Shown piece by piece: positions 5,459-7,402 of a stretch of 7,402 bases of DNA. The notes under the pieces are model-generated. The model did not search any database. It was not told the origin of the DNA and saw only the letters and a program-made list of their open reading frames with translations. Position numbers and translations under genes: made by a program. How positions within the stretch are numbered: the stretch's first letter is position 1; every line of letters starts with the position of its first letter. This DNA comes from Pseudonocardiales bacterium (GTDB lineage Bacteria > Actinomycetota > Actinomycetes > Mycobacteriales > Pseudonocardiaceae): positions 1-7,402 of the forward strand of contig JAODNG010000332.1 in NCBI GenBank assembly GCA_025465385.1, written 5' to 3'.

Positions 5459-6352
5459 TCAGCTGCGCCTCCTGGCGACCACCCGCTCCTGCAGCAGCCG
5501 GCCACCGCGCCGCACCGGCCAGCTGAGCACCAGGCCGGCGGCCAGCGGAAGTCCGGACGGCCCGAAGGGCGCCGGCGCGCCGAGCTCCTGAGGTTGCTGC
5601 GGGTTAGGGTCGGAGATCCCCTGCCAACGTGACAGCGGCAGCACGATCACCCGAGCCTTGCCGATGACGTTGCTCACCGGTACCGTGCCCGATCGCTGAT
5701 CCGCCACGTGCCGTCGCGAGTCCGCACTGTTGTTCCGGTTGTCCCCCATCATCCACAGGTTTCCTTGCGGCACCGTGACGGGTCCGAATTCCTCTTGCGG
5801 CTCGCGCCCGATGAAGACGGCGTAGGGCTCGGTCAGCGCAGTGCCATCCACCATGACCCGATTCTGCTTGTCGCAGCACTGCACGGTCTGGCCACCGACC
5901 GCGATCACCCGCTTGACGAAGTCCCGCTCGTCCGGCGGAGCGAGACCGACCAGTGAGCCGGCCTGCTGGAGCCCCCGGATCAGGATGTTGTCCGATCGCT
6001 GGCTGGTGAACTCGCTAGCCCACGAGTCGGTACCGCGGAAAACCACCACGTCGCCCGGTCTCGGATCGCCGAACCGGTAAGTCAGCTTGTCGACCAGCAC
6101 ACGATCGTTAGTGCAGCCAGGACAGCCGTGCAGGGTCGGTTCCATGGATGCCGAGGGGATCACGTAAACCCGCGCCAAAAATGTCTGGATCAAGAACGTG
6201 AGCACCAGCGCGGTGAGCACCAGGATCGGCACTTCCCGCCAGAACGAGCCCTTCTTGCGCTTGGACAAACGATGCCGATGCACGCGGCGGCCGGGAAAAC
6301 CGTCGGGGTTGTCGCCACGAGCGGATTCGGTCGAGCGAGCCAGGTGGGCCAC
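5459..6352 (-). CDS. lepB: signal peptidase I
   Basis: Type I signal peptidase cleaves the signal peptides of Sec and Tat exported proteins at the outer face of the membrane. The 297-residue product has a charged cytoplasmic N-terminus, a transmembrane segment PILVLTALVLTFLIQTFLA (42-60), and then the catalytic box with Ser69 in IPSASMEPTL. The general base Lys147 lies in DFVKRVIAVGGQTV, and the GDNRNNSADSR box is at 203-213. A CC pair (159-160) sits where mycobacterial enzymes have a single Cys. A second hydrophobic stretch, GLPLAAGLVLSW (267-278), may be a C-terminal membrane helix, a feature I associate with actinobacterial enzymes. The GTG at 6352 is the first possible start after an in-frame TAG four codons upstream; its AGGA site is unusually close (about two bases), so a start at the GTG for Val24 cannot be excluded. 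The rplS stop is 37 bases upstream. Confidence 0.95.
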   Translation of the reverse strand: MAHLARSTESARGDNPDGFPGRRVHRHRLSKRKKGSFWREVPILVLTALVLTFLIQTFLARVYVIPSASMEPTLHGCPGCTNDRVLVDKLTYRFGDPRPGDVVVFRGTDSWASEFTSQRSDNILIRGLQQAGSLVGLAPPDERDFVKRVIAVGGQTVQCCDKQNRVMVDGTALTEPYAVFIGREPQEEFGPVTVPQGNLWMMGDNRNNSADSRRHVADQRSGTVPVSNVIGKARVIVLPLSRWQGISDPNPQQPQELGAPAPFGPSGLPLAAGLVLSWPVRRGGRLLQERVVARRRS

Positions 6353-6389
6353 GTCCTCAGGCTATCGACAGACGACCGGTGCGGGGGGA

Positions 6390-6749
6390 TCAGGACGCGG
6401 ACGGCGTCTCACGCTTCTCCTTGATCTTGGCCGCTTTGCCCCGGAGATCGCGAAGGTAGTAAAGCTTGGCGCGCCGGACGTCACCGCGGGTGACGACCTC
6501 GATCTTGGCGATATTCGGTGTGTGCACCGGGAAAGTACGTTCCACGCCCACCCCAAAGGACACTTTCCGTACCGTGAAGGTTTCCCGCGCTCCGCCGCCT
6601 TGCCGGCGTATGACCGCACCTTGGAATATCTGCACCCGCTGGCGCGAGCCCTCGATGACGCGGACGTGCACTTTAAGCGTGTCACCCGGCCTGAAATCGG
6701 GGATGTCGGACCGCAGCGACTTCGCGTCCAGGGCGTCCAGGGTGTTCAT
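6390..6749 (-). CDS. rplS: 50S ribosomal protein L19
   Basis: L19 sits at the interface of the 50S and 30S subunits. The 119-residue product has the full family pattern: SDIPDFRPGDTLKVHVRVIE, then QIFQGAVIRRQGGG, RETFTVRKVSFGVGVERTFP, VHTPNIAKIEVVTRGDVRRA and KLYYLRDLRGKAAKIKEKRE. The start MNTLDALDAKSL is supported by GAGG eleven bases before the ATG at 6749. The protein has normal length with a short Ser-rich tail. It lies 192 bases downstream of trmD, while lepB follows after 37 bases, so the transcript may begin in front of rplS and run through lepB, rnhB and DUF2469. The MNTLDALDA start and VSFGVGVERTFP differ from the mycobacterial protein and point to another actinobacterial order, from memory only. 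Confidence 0.97.
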   Translation of the reverse strand: MNTLDALDAKSLRSDIPDFRPGDTLKVHVRVIEGSRQRVQIFQGAVIRRQGGGARETFTVRKVSFGVGVERTFPVHTPNIAKIEVVTRGDVRRAKLYYLRDLRGKAAKIKEKRETPSAS

Positions 6750-6941
6750 TGCAAGTCCATCCTCGTCATTCGTGTGCTGTGCACGGTTTGGAGCGCCCGG
6801 GGTGGGCGCGAACAGCGGCGTCGGTGATGGCAGAAACTTCCGCCCTGGGGGCCGTCCCTGCCTTGCTGCGCTGTGGCAACCGATCCAGTGTGCCAGACGC
6901 TGCAGGCGGCGATGAAACCGGGAGTTGACCTGCGGTGGCGT
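6750..6941 (-). promoter_or_regulatory. trmD-rplS intergenic region with hairpins, candidate rplS leader
   Basis: This 192-base gap holds no credible gene; a short open frame across it is low-complexity reading of leader DNA. On the minus strand it has a perfect GC-only stem, GCGCCC-ACCCC-GGGCGC (plus-strand positions 6793-6809), and closer to rplS a small stem GTGC-ACA-GCAC. The ribosome binding site GAGG follows. Further upstream TGGCACACTGGAT might be part of a promoter. The layout fits a separately started rplS transcript with a structured 5' leader, possibly for ribosomal-protein autocontrol or as an attenuator, but nothing in the sequence proves this. Confidence 0.3.
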
Positions 6942-7402
6942 TCATCCACGCGGAGTGGCCAGGCCCTCGACTACGGCGCGGTCCACTCCATCCAGCGCAT
7001 CGGCTGGCAACGCCGCCAGCAGATCGGGACGCCGCGCCGCGGTGCGCTCGACAGCGCGGTCGCGGCGCCAACGGGCGATCGCGGCGTGGTTACCCGAGCG
7101 GAGCACGGCCGGGACCTCCCGGCCGCGCCACACCTCCGGACGGGTATAGCACGGCCCCTCCAGGAGACCGTCGGAAAACGAGTCCTGGGTCGCCGAGGCC
7201 GGGTTGCCCAGCACTCCAGGCAGCAGCCGGGCAATCGCCTCAACCATCACCAGTACAGCGACTTCACCACCGACGAGCACGTAGTCGCCGATTGAGATCT
7301 CTTCGACGGCGACCCGGTCTGCCGCGTCGTCGATCACCCGTTGGTCGATGCCCTCGTAACGGCCGCAGGCGAAAACGAGCCGGGGTTGGGCGGCCAACTC
7401 GG
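6942..7402 (-). CDS. trmD: tRNA (guanine-N1)-methyltransferase, C-terminal part
   Basis: TrmD uses S-adenosylmethionine to methylate N1 of guanosine-37 next to the anticodon of a subset of tRNAs, preventing +1 frameshifting. Only about the last 153 residues are in the window; the N-terminal 80-90 residues lie beyond the right edge. The visible part contains LVFACGRYEGIDQRVIDD, the trefoil-knot cofactor site ISIGDYVLVGGEVAVLVMVE, then RLLPGVLGN, and QDSFSDGLLEGPCYTRPEVW, which holds the catalytic Asp and the YTRPEVW signature. The tRNA-binding tail VLRSGNHAAIARWRRDRAVE follows. A TTG at 7397 that could be read as a start is an internal Leu codon. The protein ends in the usual TrmD tail at a TGA. 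It is dimeric, with the active site shared between subunits. Confidence 0.95.
   Translation of the reverse strand, partial: ELAAQPRLVFACGRYEGIDQRVIDDAADRVAVEEISIGDYVLVGGEVAVLVMVEAIARLLPGVLGNPASATQDSFSDGLLEGPCYTRPEVWRGREVPAVLRSGNHAAIARWRRDRAVERTAARRPDLLAALPADALDGVDRAVVEGLATPRG

Noticed and set aside
6466..7295. Plus-strand frames opposite rplS and trmD (6466-6915, 6873-7295)
   Set aside because: They are antisense shadows of two highly conserved core genes with complete family motifs on the minus strand.

Overview
The window comes from a high-GC actinobacterium. The right-hand ~3.1 kb (about 4313 to the end, all minus strand) is a conserved core operon in the order trmD (3' part), rplS, lepB, rnhB, DUF2469 (the Rv2901c family). 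Residue patterns in L19 and in the signal peptidase (for example the CC pair in GGQTVQCCDKQNRV) look to me more like Pseudonocardiales than Mycobacterium. That is recall from memory, not a database result, so the order is an inference.

The left-hand ~4.3 kb is accessory, partly AT-richer DNA full of broken genes. From left to right it holds: (1) an alpha/beta hydrolase gene on the minus strand, intact up to the window edge, which cuts off its C-terminus; (2) about 520 bases with no intact gene but a weak trace of an ISL3-type transposase N-terminus; (3) a possible 49-residue membrane protein on the minus strand with a good ribosome binding site and palindromic upstream DNA; (4) a 5'-truncated serine resolvase/invertase remnant; (5) a plus-strand gene for an unrecognised secreted protein with six cysteines in its mature part and an Asp-rich EF-hand-like loop; (6) a second, diverged serine resolvase gene, complete except for an in-frame TAA at codon 41; (7) a truncated small gene ending 4 bases before that resolvase; (8) an amidohydrolase pseudogene on the plus strand that has lost its N-terminus and two internal segments. 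The pseudogene converges on the 3' end of DUF2469.

The core genes make translation and secretion housekeeping products: TrmD methylates tRNA at G37, L19 is a ribosomal protein, LepB cleaves signal peptides, and RNase HII removes ribonucleotides from DNA. Close spacing (37, 5 and 19 bases) suggests that rplS to DUF2469 are co-transcribed. In many actinobacteria DUF2469 is followed by yraN, a ComM-type Mg-chelatase gene and dprA. Here debris of recombinases and enzymes follows instead, so this looks like an integration or rearrangement boundary.

I do not see a convincing complete new system. The best candidates for novelty are the unknown secreted protein lying between two dead resolvase genes, and the small membrane protein with its palindromic leader.
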